Part shown: piece after piece, positions 1 to 8,173 of the stretch
How positions within the stretch are numbered: the stretch's first letter is position 1
How the letters are laid out: every line of letters begins with the position of its first letter
Assembly: GCA_965243755.1 (NCBI GenBank)
Contig: CBDEVW010000003.1
Span: 558,001 to 622,000 of the forward strand
Direction of reading: 5' to 3'
DNA length: 64,000 bases
From: JANSWY01 sp965243755
GTDB taxonomy: Bacteria; Bacteroidota; Bacteroidia; Cytophagales; Cyclobacteriaceae
Position numbers and translations under genes: made by a program
Notes under the pieces: model-generated
The model's input: only the letters and a program-made list of their open reading frames with translations
The model's database searches: none
What the model was told of the DNA's origin: nothing

Positions 1-121
1 ATTCCACTACCTTGTACCCTTCCCTGCTTATTATAGTCCGTCTGACCGTGTCTTACGATAAGTAAATTCTTGGTTTTCAAATCAAATCTTCTTTTGTTTG
101 CTACGTATTTAAACTAACTCA
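1..121 (+). other. Leader before menaquinone operon; possible tail of an upstream gene
   Basis: No complete gene lies here. In the frame starting at base 2 there is an open stretch of 19 codons ending in TAA at 59-61, which could be the C-terminal tail of a plus-strand gene that starts outside the window, but so short a stretch also occurs by chance. The remaining 60 bases are AT-rich and would hold the ribosome-binding region of the thioesterase gene. I see no clear promoter box or terminator. Confidence 0.3.
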
Positions 122-541
122 ATGTTCCACCCGGAATTCTCGCTCGAAAATATCAATAACTTTTCAAAAGGCTGCATGGTTGAGCACCTTGGAATAGAAA
201 TTTATGAAATTGGTAATGATTACGTGAAGGGCAAAATGCCTGTCGATGAGCGAACAAAACAACCCCTTGGCCTGTTGCATGGAGGAGCGTCAGTGGCGTT
301 GGCAGAGACCCTGGGAAGTATTGCTGCAACAGCTTGTCTGGATCCTACAACCCAATTTGCTGTTGGGCTTGAGATCAATGCCAATCACATTAAGAGTGCT
401 AAAGATGGTCATGTTTATGGAACTGCAAGACCCATACATACAGGTAGAAATACCCATGTGTGGGAGATCAGAATCGAAAATGAAAAAAAAGAGTTGGTTT
501 GTGTGAGTAGGATCACACTTTCTATAATGGATAGAAGATGA
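122..541 (+). CDS. Hotdog-fold thioesterase, probable 1,4-dihydroxy-2-naphthoyl-CoA hydrolase (MenI-type)
   Basis: A 139-residue protein of the PaaI/YdiI hotdog thioesterase family, which hydrolyses acyl-CoA thioesters in the cytoplasm. The diagnostic HGG motif is at residues 53-55 and is followed by the conserved catalytic-type Glu62 in ASVALAET, as in E. coli YdiI/MenI. The length is normal for a single-domain family member. Its stop overlaps the start of menF by 4 bases, and menD follows, so it is the first gene of a menaquinone operon. This context makes release of 1,4-dihydroxy-2-naphthoate from its CoA ester the best-supported role. The family is broad, so substrate assignment rests on neighbourhood (inference) and the fold assignment on sequence. 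Confidence 0.85.
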   Translation: MFHPEFSLENINNFSKGCMVEHLGIEIYEIGNDYVKGKMPVDERTKQPLGLLHGGASVALAETLGSIAATACLDPTTQFAVGLEINANHIKSAKDGHVYGTARPIHTGRNTHVWEIRIENEKKELVCVSRITLSIMDRR

Positions 542-1740
542 ATATATTTCCAATCACAGATAGCAAATTCCAAACCTTAACCGTAGAAGAAAAAATACGA
601 AGACTGTTTTATCAGGCCACTGCTCAAAACTATTCGGTTGCGCTGTGGAGTCTTCCTCAACAGAAAGACTTCAATCTGTTGATTGACCTGGGCCAGGAAA
701 TCACGATGGGTAAGGTAGAATTGGAAAATACGGACCCAGGATTTATCGTCTCACCGTTTTTAAATGACCAGGGAAACAAAACGCAATTTTTAAAAGCAAA
801 TATACTATTTAGCGCAGCTGATGAGACCATCAAGATCGACCCAACACTGAGTAATGAAAAATATGACCTGGCGAAAGACTTGATTGATGCAATAGGAAGC
901 GAGCCATCGGATAACACATTACATAAAAACAAAGAATTTACCGAGCATGAACCAGACTTTGAAGAGCTGGTGAAAAAAGGTATAGAAGAAATCAATCGGG
1001 AGAAATTTGAGAAGTTTGTCCCTTCCAGAACCACCGAAATAGGTTTGACCAGGAATTTTGACGCTGTTGAAAAAATCATGGAAATCCGAAAGGCCTATGA
1101 CGGGGCATTTTGTTACCTGCTTTCATGTCCTAACTTGGGAACCTGGATGGCAGCTACTCCGGAGTTGTTGATTGAAGTAGTGGATCAGAGGTATTTTAAA
1201 ACAGTAGCACTTGCAGGAACTCAAAACCTGGGAGAAGGAACTTCACTAAGTGAAATCGCCTGGACGCAAAAGGAAATTGAGGAACAGGCCATGGTATCCC
1301 GATACATCATCAACTCATTTAAAAAAATAAGATTAAGGGAATTTGAAGAAAGAGGCCCGAAAACTGTCAAAGCGGGTAATCTTGCTCATCTCAAAACCAC
1401 CTATTCTGTGGATATGGAGGATACCAATTTCCCACAACTAGGATCGGTTATGCTGGATCTACTTCACCCCACCTCAGCAGTTTGTGGTATGCCCCTGGAA
1501 CCAAGCCTGGAATTCCTCATAGATAATGAAGGATATGATCGCGAGTTATTTGCTGGGTTTCTTGGACCCGTTAACATTAACAACAGCACCAATATCTTTG
1601 TAAATCTGCGATGCATGCAAATCATTGGGCAAAGAGGTATACTATATGCTGGTGCGGGAGTTACAGATGATTCTATTCCTTCAAAAGAGTATAAAGAGAC
1701 TGAGCTCAAATTCAGAACATTGTTGAATATCTTAGGATAA
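538..1740 (+). CDS. menF: Isochorismate synthase MenF
   Basis: A 400-residue chorismate-binding enzyme. It isomerises chorismate to isochorismate, the first committed step of menaquinone synthesis, in the cytoplasm with Mg2+. The C-terminal half (about residues 150-398) carries the family signatures: the AGTQ stretch near residue 225, HPTSAVCGMPLEPS near 310-322, and RELFAGFLGP near 335. The N-terminal part is the usual more variable half. The ATG overlaps the thioesterase stop by 4 bases, and menD begins 3 bases after its stop, indicating translational coupling. It could in principle be a salicylate/siderophore isochorismate synthase (EntC/PchA type), but the menD partner makes menF much more likely. 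Confidence 0.93.
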   Translation: MNIFPITDSKFQTLTVEEKIRRLFYQATAQNYSVALWSLPQQKDFNLLIDLGQEITMGKVELENTDPGFIVSPFLNDQGNKTQFLKANILFSAADETIKIDPTLSNEKYDLAKDLIDAIGSEPSDNTLHKNKEFTEHEPDFEELVKKGIEEINREKFEKFVPSRTTEIGLTRNFDAVEKIMEIRKAYDGAFCYLLSCPNLGTWMAATPELLIEVVDQRYFKTVALAGTQNLGEGTSLSEIAWTQKEIEEQAMVSRYIINSFKKIRLREFEERGPKTVKAGNLAHLKTTYSVDMEDTNFPQLGSVMLDLLHPTSAVCGMPLEPSLEFLIDNEGYDRELFAGFLGPVNINNSTNIFVNLRCMQIIGQRGILYAGAGVTDDSIPSKEYKETELKFRTLLNILG

Positions 1741-1743
1741 CCC

Positions 1744-3447
1744 ATGGTAATTCAGGCAATTCATGACATTTCGGAGATTTGTGCAAAAAAAGGAATCACA
1801 CAGGCAGTTTTGTCCCCTGGTTCCAGATGCGCACCCCTGACCATTTCGTTTGCAAGAAATAAAAACATCAAATGCTGGACATTTTCTGATGAGCGATCAG
1901 CAGCCTTTCAGGCCATTGGGATGGCTCAATTTACCAGGAAACCAACCGTATTGGTATGTACCTCAGGTTCAGCAGCATATAATTACGCCCCTGCAGTAGC
2001 GGAAGCTTATTTCCAACAAATCCCCTTGATTATTCTTACTGCAGACAGGCCTACAGAATGGATTGATCAATTGGATGGTCAGACAATCCGGCAAAACAAC
2101 ATCTATGGTAATCATGTGAAAGCCTCCTATCAGCTCCCTGATCAATATGAGGCAAAGGAAACCTATTGGCACATCAATAGAGTGATGAATGAAGCCATAA
2201 ACTGCGCTGAAGAGTTCCCTGCCGGACCGGTTCACATCAATGTTCCTCTAAGAGAGCCCTTTTATCCGGATAAAGAGGAAGAAACTTCATATTCATCTGA
2301 GATCAGGATCATTGATTCCCATACAGCCAGACCAAAAGAGCTGCCTGATGAATTGTTTGATAAGATAAAGGACTATTCAAAAATCCTGATTGTTTGCGGA
2401 CAGGGTTATAAGGATGATGCACTGATCACTGCCTTGAATGAACTTGGTAGTTCAGCAGCGATCGTAGCAGATGTCATAAGCAATATGCAAAGTGTGGATT
2501 CCTCGCTTAAACATCAGGATATTTTCCTTAATGGCGTTGATGCGCAGGTTGCAGAAAATTTACAGCCTGAGTTACTCATCACCTTTGGTAAATCTGTGAT
2601 TAGCAAACACCTGAAGTTGTTCTTAAGGAAATATGCCCCACAGGCACATTGGCATATCCAGGAAAATGGATACACAGCAGACACCTTTCAATCACTGAGT
2701 AAAATCATCAGGGCAGATGGCTTACAATTTTTCCAGGGATTGTGTGCGTCACTTGACTCCCTTTCTGATGATTTCACCAAGCAAAAACGATCCAACTATG
2801 CACAAGCATGGAGCTTGCTTGATAAAGTCACCCATGAAAAGCTTAACATCAGTATTGAAGCCAGTCCATTTGGGGAGTTGAAAGCTATTGACTTTTGCAT
2901 TCAACGATTGCCTGATAAAAGTGTATTGCATCTGGCTAACAGTATGGCTGTTAGATATGTTAATTTTATTGGGCTACATGGAAAGTCCGTAGAGGTTTTT
3001 GCAAACAGAGGTACCAGTGGAATTGATGGCAGTAATAGCACCGCTTATGGTTATTCTTTGTTAGCCAATGAGATGGTAACCCTAATTACGGGTGATTTGG
3101 CGTTTTTCTATGACAGAAATGCTTTCTGGAATAACTACAACCCCAATAAATTAAGAATCATCCTGATCAACAACCATGGTGGAGGAATCTTCAAAATGAT
3201 TAAAGGACCATCAGATCAGGAGGAACTGGATGAGTTCTTTGTGACCAATCAACGTTGTACCGCCAGAAAACTTGCTGAGGAGTATCAATACAGTTACTTT
3301 CTTGCCCAGAATGACCAGGAATTAAAGCAGGTCTTAACGAGCTTTTATTTACCTGATGACAGCCCTAAAATTCTTGAAATTAAAACAAACCCTGCAAATG
3401 ACATTGAGTTGCTTGCAGGTTTAAAAAAGCAGATAAAAAACGATTAA
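1744..3447 (+). CDS. menD: 2-succinyl-5-enolpyruvyl-6-hydroxy-3-cyclohexene-1-carboxylate synthase MenD
   Basis: A 567-residue thiamine-diphosphate enzyme that adds the succinic semialdehyde-ThDP unit from 2-oxoglutarate to isochorismate (SEPHCHC synthase). The N-terminal Pyr domain starts with the MenD signature SPGSRCAPL (residues about 24-32) and DERSAAFQA, with the ThDP-activating Glu. The C-terminal PP domain has the Mg/ThDP motif GDLAFFYDRN near residue 450 followed by NNHGGGIF. Length matches the family (about 550-580). It is third in the thioesterase-menF-menD operon. Its stop codon overlaps by 4 bases the convergent stop of the FecR gene, so the operon ends here without a visible intrinsic terminator. 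Confidence 0.95.
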   Translation: MVIQAIHDISEICAKKGITQAVLSPGSRCAPLTISFARNKNIKCWTFSDERSAAFQAIGMAQFTRKPTVLVCTSGSAAYNYAPAVAEAYFQQIPLIILTADRPTEWIDQLDGQTIRQNNIYGNHVKASYQLPDQYEAKETYWHINRVMNEAINCAEEFPAGPVHINVPLREPFYPDKEEETSYSSEIRIIDSHTARPKELPDELFDKIKDYSKILIVCGQGYKDDALITALNELGSSAAIVADVISNMQSVDSSLKHQDIFLNGVDAQVAENLQPELLITFGKSVISKHLKLFLRKYAPQAHWHIQENGYTADTFQSLSKIIRADGLQFFQGLCASLDSLSDDFTKQKRSNYAQAWSLLDKVTHEKLNISIEASPFGELKAIDFCIQRLPDKSVLHLANSMAVRYVNFIGLHGKSVEVFANRGTSGIDGSNSTAYGYSLLANEMVTLITGDLAFFYDRNAFWNNYNPNKLRIILINNHGGGIFKMIKGPSDQEELDEFFVTNQRCTARKLAEEYQYSYFLAQNDQELKQVLTSFYLPDDSPKILEIKTNPANDIELLAGLKKQIKND

Positions 3448-4418
3448 CAACCTTTACCGGAGAGCTTATAATTGTTTCCTGACTGGTCCACCTGCAGGTT
3501 GAAAGTCTTCTCAATGATCTCCATGATCTCTTCTCCCTTACGGTTTTTGAAAGTGGCAGTTAATTTGCACCTTTCCAGTTTTGGGTTTTCAAAGGTAACT
3601 TCTATGCCGTATAGTTCCTTCAACAATTCGGTAGCATCACCAAGTGAGGTTCTGTTAAAATACAATACGCCAGTTTTCCAGGCCAGATAGTTCTTGTTAT
3701 CATTCCTGTGTTTGATAATTCCTGCCGAACGGTCTCTGATCAATCCAACCTCACCAGGTTTCAGCTTAACACTGCCAGGCTTATCAACCCGTGAAATACT
3801 GACTAATCCGGACTCAACAGTGATTTCAGTTTCATCAACGCTGTTATCTACTACGAAAGAAGTTCCTAACACTTCAATTTTTGCATTTTGCGTATGAATA
3901 ATAAACGGTTTTTGCTCATCTCTGGCGACATCAAAATAACCCTTCCCTGTCAGAGTAACCTCACGGGTTTGTGATGTTGAGAAATCTGTTTTCTCTTCCA
4001 ATACAGCCCCCTGGCTAAGTACCACGGTAGTACCATCCATCAGTTTACTGATCTTTTCCACCGCCCTGGTCTTTCCATTATCTGCTATCGTATTTTTCGC
4101 GGAGCGCTCAATCGCCATGTAGGCTAGGAAAGATACCACCGAGATCAAAACTAAACCTGCGGCATATTTCATGAATGTAAAGGAAAGCGTCCTAGATTTT
4201 GCCTGAGGTTGCTGTGCTATTCCAAGCTTGTCTTCAATTGTGCTGAAGGCCTTAGACACATCGAATCTATCACTATGAGCATTGGACCATGCTTCCTTGT
4301 AGGCGATAAACTGCAACTCATTTTCCGCACTCTCCCCTTTCCAACTTTCGACAGTTGTTCGCTCTTCCGAATTTACATTTCCGGAGAAGTATTTTGCCAA
4401 TAATTCCTGAACTTCCAT
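3444..4418 (-). CDS. FecR-family anti-sigma factor (FecR + DUF4974)
   Basis: A 324-residue membrane-anchored anti-sigma factor of the Bacteroidota FecR type. The cytoplasmic N-terminus (about 1-80) would hold the sigma factor. One transmembrane helix spans about residues 85-105 (AAGLVLISVVSFLAYMAI). The periplasmic FecR domain follows (about 120-215, with LPGEVG-like KPGEVGLI), and a DUF4974 domain closes it (about 247-315, with LYFNRTSLGDATELL). It is the third gene of a minus-strand sigma - STN - FecR module, 57 bases after the STN gene. In most Bacteroidota the order is sigma, FecR, SusC-like receptor; here FecR is last and no receptor barrel follows. Confidence 0.92.
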   Translation of the reverse strand: MEVQELLAKYFSGNVNSEERTTVESWKGESAENELQFIAYKEAWSNAHSDRFDVSKAFSTIEDKLGIAQQPQAKSRTLSFTFMKYAAGLVLISVVSFLAYMAIERSAKNTIADNGKTRAVEKISKLMDGTTVVLSQGAVLEEKTDFSTSQTREVTLTGKGYFDVARDEQKPFIIHTQNAKIEVLGTSFVVDNSVDETEITVESGLVSISRVDKPGSVKLKPGEVGLIRDRSAGIIKHRNDNKNYLAWKTGVLYFNRTSLGDATELLKELYGIEVTFENPKLERCKLTATFKNRKGEEIMEIIEKTFNLQVDQSGNNYKLSGKGC

Positions 4419-4475
4419 TTCTTCTTTAATTCACTTCTATAAACAGCTCAAAAGTTGATTACCCTATTATTTTTT

Positions 4476-5777
4476 TTATTCTTCTAAAGATAAATAAAAA
4501 CTTAGCGGTAATGCATCTGCCAATCGCTGTTTTGACCAATATCCATAAACCATGATACCATCGCTCACATCGAAAAATTCCTCAAAATTAATATTGTTTT
4601 GTTGAAATGTGGTATCTAATTTTCCGATATAACTTAATTGATCTGTACCATGCAAAATCTGCATGTATTTACCCTCCGGTAAACTTTCACATATGTTTTT
4701 CAACCTGATCATCTCCTTAGACTTGAGATTTGCAGGATAATACTTTAATTCCTCTGATTCCGGTACCATATCCACCACTTTCACCCGAAATTTATTCTGT
4801 TTCAACTGACCTTCAATTTCTGCCTGTATGAAGTGCCGGAGCGAACCTTCATAAGCATGGTTCCTTTTCTTATTCCATTTCCTTTGGTCCCGGTTTCTGT
4901 CAGCTTCAAGTGATTCAAAATTTGTTTTACCCACGTACCTGATTACTCCTGCTTTGGATTTGAAAAATATCAAATCGTAATTCAATTTATATCCCAATGC
5001 CTCGTTCCTGATTACCAGAGGTTCTGTGGTAAACACCTCAAATTCCTTGTAAGAGTCAGTCGAATCAAAAAGTATTTTAACAGCTTCAGGGTTTTGAATG
5101 ATGCATTTCGATGCATTTTCGGATGTCCCGATAAATTCATCAACAAAAATACTATAGTATACATTCCAAAATTTACTGCGTGAAGAAAGAACCTTGAACT
5201 CATCCAGTAGCAATATTTTTGGAGGAATTTTCAATTGAAAAGCATCCAGACCGTCATTTACATAGAGGTAATAGTTTTTAATGCCATAAGATACGTGTGA
5301 AATCACAAGTTCGTAAGTACCCCGTGGAACACCTGGGATTTCAAAGCTACCTTTTAGATCTGTGTAAGCCCCAAACTCCGTTCCATCAAGATAGACATGC
5401 GCATTTTGAATGAATCCGTTACTCAGGCTGTCAGTGATCGTTCCTTTTACAGTATATCTTTTTTCTGACTGTGATGGAAGGTTAAATATGACCTGATCTT
5501 TGAAAATGGCGTAATTTATACCTGTACCAACCAGGAGTAAATCCAGCACTTCTTCTACTGTAGCATTGGTGACGCTAAGTGTAAACCTTTGCCCCGCTGG
5601 GAACAGTTCAGAGTTATATGAAAAAAAGATGTCCGATTCCTCTGTAATGATATCCAGAATCACTGAAAATCGCTCCTCAAACACATCAAGATCAATCCTT
5701 TTTTTTAAGGGAGATTGTGCCTGGATTACAGACATTTTTAGGATTAGTATGGCAAAGACAAAAATTCTCCTACTCAT
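4476..5777 (-). CDS. Secreted STN / carboxypeptidase-regulatory-like domain protein without TonB receptor barrel
   Basis: A 433-residue exported protein. Residues 1-20 are a signal peptide ending VIQAQ. About 45-98 form an STN (secretin/TonB short N-terminal) domain, the part of TonB-dependent transducers that touches FecR. About 107-185 form a CarboxypepD_reg-like beta-sandwich (YTVKGTITDSLSNGFIQNAH). The C-terminal 240 residues match the general pattern of Bacteroidota CarboxypepD_reg proteins (NPEAVKILFDS, EPLVIRNEALGYKLNYDLIFF) and contain no plug or 22-strand barrel, for which a further 600 residues would be needed. Its ATG overlaps the sigma factor stop by 4 bases (ATGA). It probably replaces the receptor as the signal-input component of the sigma/anti-sigma pair; the ligand is unknown. 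Confidence 0.82.
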   Translation of the reverse strand: MSRRIFVFAILILKMSVIQAQSPLKKRIDLDVFEERFSVILDIITEESDIFFSYNSELFPAGQRFTLSVTNATVEEVLDLLLVGTGINYAIFKDQVIFNLPSQSEKRYTVKGTITDSLSNGFIQNAHVYLDGTEFGAYTDLKGSFEIPGVPRGTYELVISHVSYGIKNYYLYVNDGLDAFQLKIPPKILLLDEFKVLSSRSKFWNVYYSIFVDEFIGTSENASKCIIQNPEAVKILFDSTDSYKEFEVFTTEPLVIRNEALGYKLNYDLIFFKSKAGVIRYVGKTNFESLEADRNRDQRKWNKKRNHAYEGSLRHFIQAEIEGQLKQNKFRVKVVDMVPESEELKYYPANLKSKEMIRLKNICESLPEGKYMQILHGTDQLSYIGKLDTTFQQNNINFEEFFDVSDGIMVYGYWSKQRLADALPLSFYLSLEE

Positions 5778-6322
5778 TCCACTGTATTGTCTTGCCTAAA
5801 TTTATCACGCAAAATTCGCAATGCTTTTCCCATCTGAACTTCTACCGTTTTGACTGAAATCTGTAAATGCTCTGCTATTTCCTGATATTTCAAACCTTCG
5901 TATCTGCTTAACTTGAAAATCTCGCTACACCTGGGTGGAAGCTTTTCAATTTCCTCCCGGATCAGCTGGATCAGCTCTTGTTGCTCTGCTGCAAGGTCAT
6001 TTTTGTCGGAAGCAACGGAATGATAATTGGTCACATATTCACGGTACGCATCCTTTACTTTCTGATGTTTGATGTAGTTAAGACAGGTATTGTGTACCGA
6101 GCGATATAAATACGATTTTATAGATGAATCAGGGTCGATGCTTTCACATTTTTCCCAAAACTTTACAAATACTTCCTGAACGATCTCCTCTGCCTGCTCA
6201 TCTTCATTCACGAACCTTGCTGCATAAGCACACAACAGCGCATAATTTTCATTAAATATTAATTCAAATGCCTGTTTGTCCTTATTGATTATTCTTCTTA
6301 CTATGTCGCTCTCTGAACTCAC
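5774..6322 (-). CDS. ECF RNA polymerase sigma factor (sigma-70 family, Bacteroidetes FecI-like)
   Basis: A 182-residue extracytoplasmic-function sigma factor. Region 2 covers about residues 15-85 (FELIFNENYALLCAYAARFV, then EEIVQEVFVKFWE for core binding and -10 recognition). Region 4 covers about 120-175 (LPPRCSEIFKLSRYEGLKYQ, with helix-turn-helix EIAEHLQISVKTVEVQM). The start codon read here is GTG at 6322; no other good in-frame start lies nearby. It is the first gene of the sigma - STN - FecR module and is divergent from menE, 59 bases away. It is expected to be held inactive by the FecR protein and released by a signal through the STN protein. Confidence 0.93.
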   Translation of the reverse strand: MSSESDIVRRIINKDKQAFELIFNENYALLCAYAARFVNEDEQAEEIVQEVFVKFWEKCESIDPDSSIKSYLYRSVHNTCLNYIKHQKVKDAYREYVTNYHSVASDKNDLAAEQQELIQLIREEIEKLPPRCSEIFKLSRYEGLKYQEIAEHLQISVKTVEVQMGKALRILRDKFRQDNTVE

Positions 6323-6381
6323 TAAATAATCTTCTTTGGGTTAACTATCTTTACCGCCTATCTATCCAGTACCAAGTTAGT

Positions 6382-7464
6382 ATGATCATTCACTTTAAAA
6401 ATAAATCCATAGCCTCCGTTGATCTGAAAAAATGGAAAAATAAAGATTTTTTTTTAAGTGCAGACGAATTAATCGCTGCTAATTTTATTGAGGATTGGTT
6501 GGCTGGCATTTCCGAAATTAAAGTAAATACTTCTGGCTCAACCGGTAACCCCAAGCAAATTACCATAAATAGAGAACTTCTAATAATAAGTGCACAAAAC
6601 ACTTTAAAATCTTTAAACATCAAAACCGGTGGGAATGCTTTGCTCTGCATCAACCCAAGGTATATAGGAGGTATTATGATGTTGGTAAGGGCGTTATGCC
6701 ATGATCTGGATCTCCATTTCAGAGCATTGTCCTCAAATCCATTGACAGAGCCATTGCCTTCTAAAATTGACCTTTGCGCAATGGTACCTGCACAAGTTTT
6801 TGAAATACTAAAAGATGAAAAAAGCAGGAAAAACCTCGAAGATATTGAAAACCTGCTGATTGGAGGAGGTGCCATTGACCCTACTTTGTCTGAAGAAATT
6901 TCCAGGTTACCCGGTAATATATATCACACATACGGAATGACGGAAACGATCTCTCATGTTGCTTTAAAAAAGATCAACTCCAGATTCAAAGAGCCATTTG
7001 AAGCTGTTGGCGATAACGTGTTTGAGGTCAATGAAAACAATCAACTGATTATCTCTGGAGCAGTTACGCATCATAAAAAGCTGCTGACAAATGATGTAGT
7101 TCATTTGATCAATGAACGGAAATTCGAATGGATTGGGAGAATCGATCATGTGATAAATTCAGGAGGGATCAAATTATTTCCTGAACAGATTGAGCAGAAA
7201 CTTGCAAAATCATTTACTGCAAACGGCATCAATAATCGTTTTTTTATTACTGGACAGAAAGATGAAAAATTTGGTGAAGTTGTCACTCTGGTGATTGAGG
7301 GTGAAATCAATGAAGACCGATTGAAACTTGCCTATGACAGTACCATAGAGAAGTACGAAAAACCAAAAAAGATGCTTAAAATTGATAAGTTTGCGGAAAC
7401 AGCAACTGGTAAAATTAACCGGCCAGAGACTTTAAATCTAATTCATGAAATTCGATCAAATTAA
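6382..7464 (+). CDS. menE: o-Succinylbenzoate-CoA ligase MenE (AMP-forming)
   Basis: A 360-residue adenylate-forming ligase that activates o-succinylbenzoate to its CoA ester in menaquinone synthesis. The phosphate-binding loop NTSGSTGNPKQI is at about residues 50-61, the A5 motif YGMTETISH near 182-190, the hinge/A8 region WIGRIDHVINSGG near 253-265, and the C-terminal catalytic lysine in TGKINRPE near 347. It is shorter than typical acyl-CoA synthetases (about 480-550) but matches the compact Bacteroidota MenE type. It lies 2.9 kb from menD, separated by the sigma module, and its 3' end overlaps the next gene by 20 bases. Confidence 0.9.
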   Translation: MIIHFKNKSIASVDLKKWKNKDFFLSADELIAANFIEDWLAGISEIKVNTSGSTGNPKQITINRELLIISAQNTLKSLNIKTGGNALLCINPRYIGGIMMLVRALCHDLDLHFRALSSNPLTEPLPSKIDLCAMVPAQVFEILKDEKSRKNLEDIENLLIGGGAIDPTLSEEISRLPGNIYHTYGMTETISHVALKKINSRFKEPFEAVGDNVFEVNENNQLIISGAVTHHKKLLTNDVVHLINERKFEWIGRIDHVINSGGIKLFPEQIEQKLAKSFTANGINNRFFITGQKDEKFGEVVTLVIEGEINEDRLKLAYDSTIEKYEKPKKMLKIDKFAETATGKINRPETLNLIHEIRSN

Positions 7465-8173
7465 AATAGCCTACACCACTCACGAAATCCCTCCGCCATT
7501 TGCTCATGAATATGATTTAGACATCAAGTTCCAACCCGATAAACTTCAGATTGATTACCAATTGAGATATATTCTTAGGGACGAAATCTCACCAGATGAA
7601 ATAGAAGCGGAAGGTTTTTCTGCAAATGATGATTTCCAGTGGAAGGGAGTGCTTCACAAAAACTGGATTCAGCCGATTCAGGAAGTATTGGATCGAATAA
7701 ACTGGTCGGCAAACGAGGAATTAAGTGAATTCACACAACAGATTCACACAATTGATGTAAAGTTTAAAGGAAAGGAATCTCAGGTATCGCTTTACGACAA
7801 CCAAAGGCTAGACCAGTCTTTACAGGAGATCCTTCAGGCCATATATGAAACTGCAGGTATTGAACCACCGCTAAGTATTAAGCTATCACTGAAAAAAGGA
7901 TCTGAAAAGAAAGACTACACCTTTCTGGCCCACTTCAAAAACCGAACGGTCAATATGGAGGTGAATGGTAACGCAAGACTCATGGAGTGGGAACAAGGTA
8001 AAAAATTCATGCAACTGGTATTTGAGCCTGATTACCTTCTACCTCCTGAAAAAATAAAAAAAGATGGCTTGTATATCAGTTTTCTAGATGACCAGTGGTA
8101 TCACTTCGACAAAGTAACAAAAGAAGAACAGCTTGATGGCTTAGTTGAAAAAGTACTGAACTTCCTGCCCTAA
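7445..8173 (+). CDS. Conserved hypothetical protein coupled to menE
   Basis: A 242-residue protein I do not recognise. It has no signal peptide or membrane segment, is rich in charged and aromatic residues, and looks like a soluble cytoplasmic alpha/beta protein. The ATG at 7445 lies 20 bases inside the end of menE in a different frame, so translation is probably coupled to menE. The gene converges with the radical SAM gene, whose stop overlaps this stop by 4 bases. Co-transcription hints at a role connected with menaquinone or acyl-CoA metabolism, but no motif supports a reaction. Confidence 0.78.
   Translation: MKFDQIKIAYTTHEIPPPFAHEYDLDIKFQPDKLQIDYQLRYILRDEISPDEIEAEGFSANDDFQWKGVLHKNWIQPIQEVLDRINWSANEELSEFTQQIHTIDVKFKGKESQVSLYDNQRLDQSLQEILQAIYETAGIEPPLSIKLSLKKGSEKKDYTFLAHFKNRTVNMEVNGNARLMEWEQGKKFMQLVFEPDYLLPPEKIKKDGLYISFLDDQWYHFDKVTKEEQLDGLVEKVLNFLP

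Noticed and set aside
657..1079. 140-codon minus-strand frame opposite menF
   Set aside because: Serine/phenylalanine-rich shadow of a clear gene.
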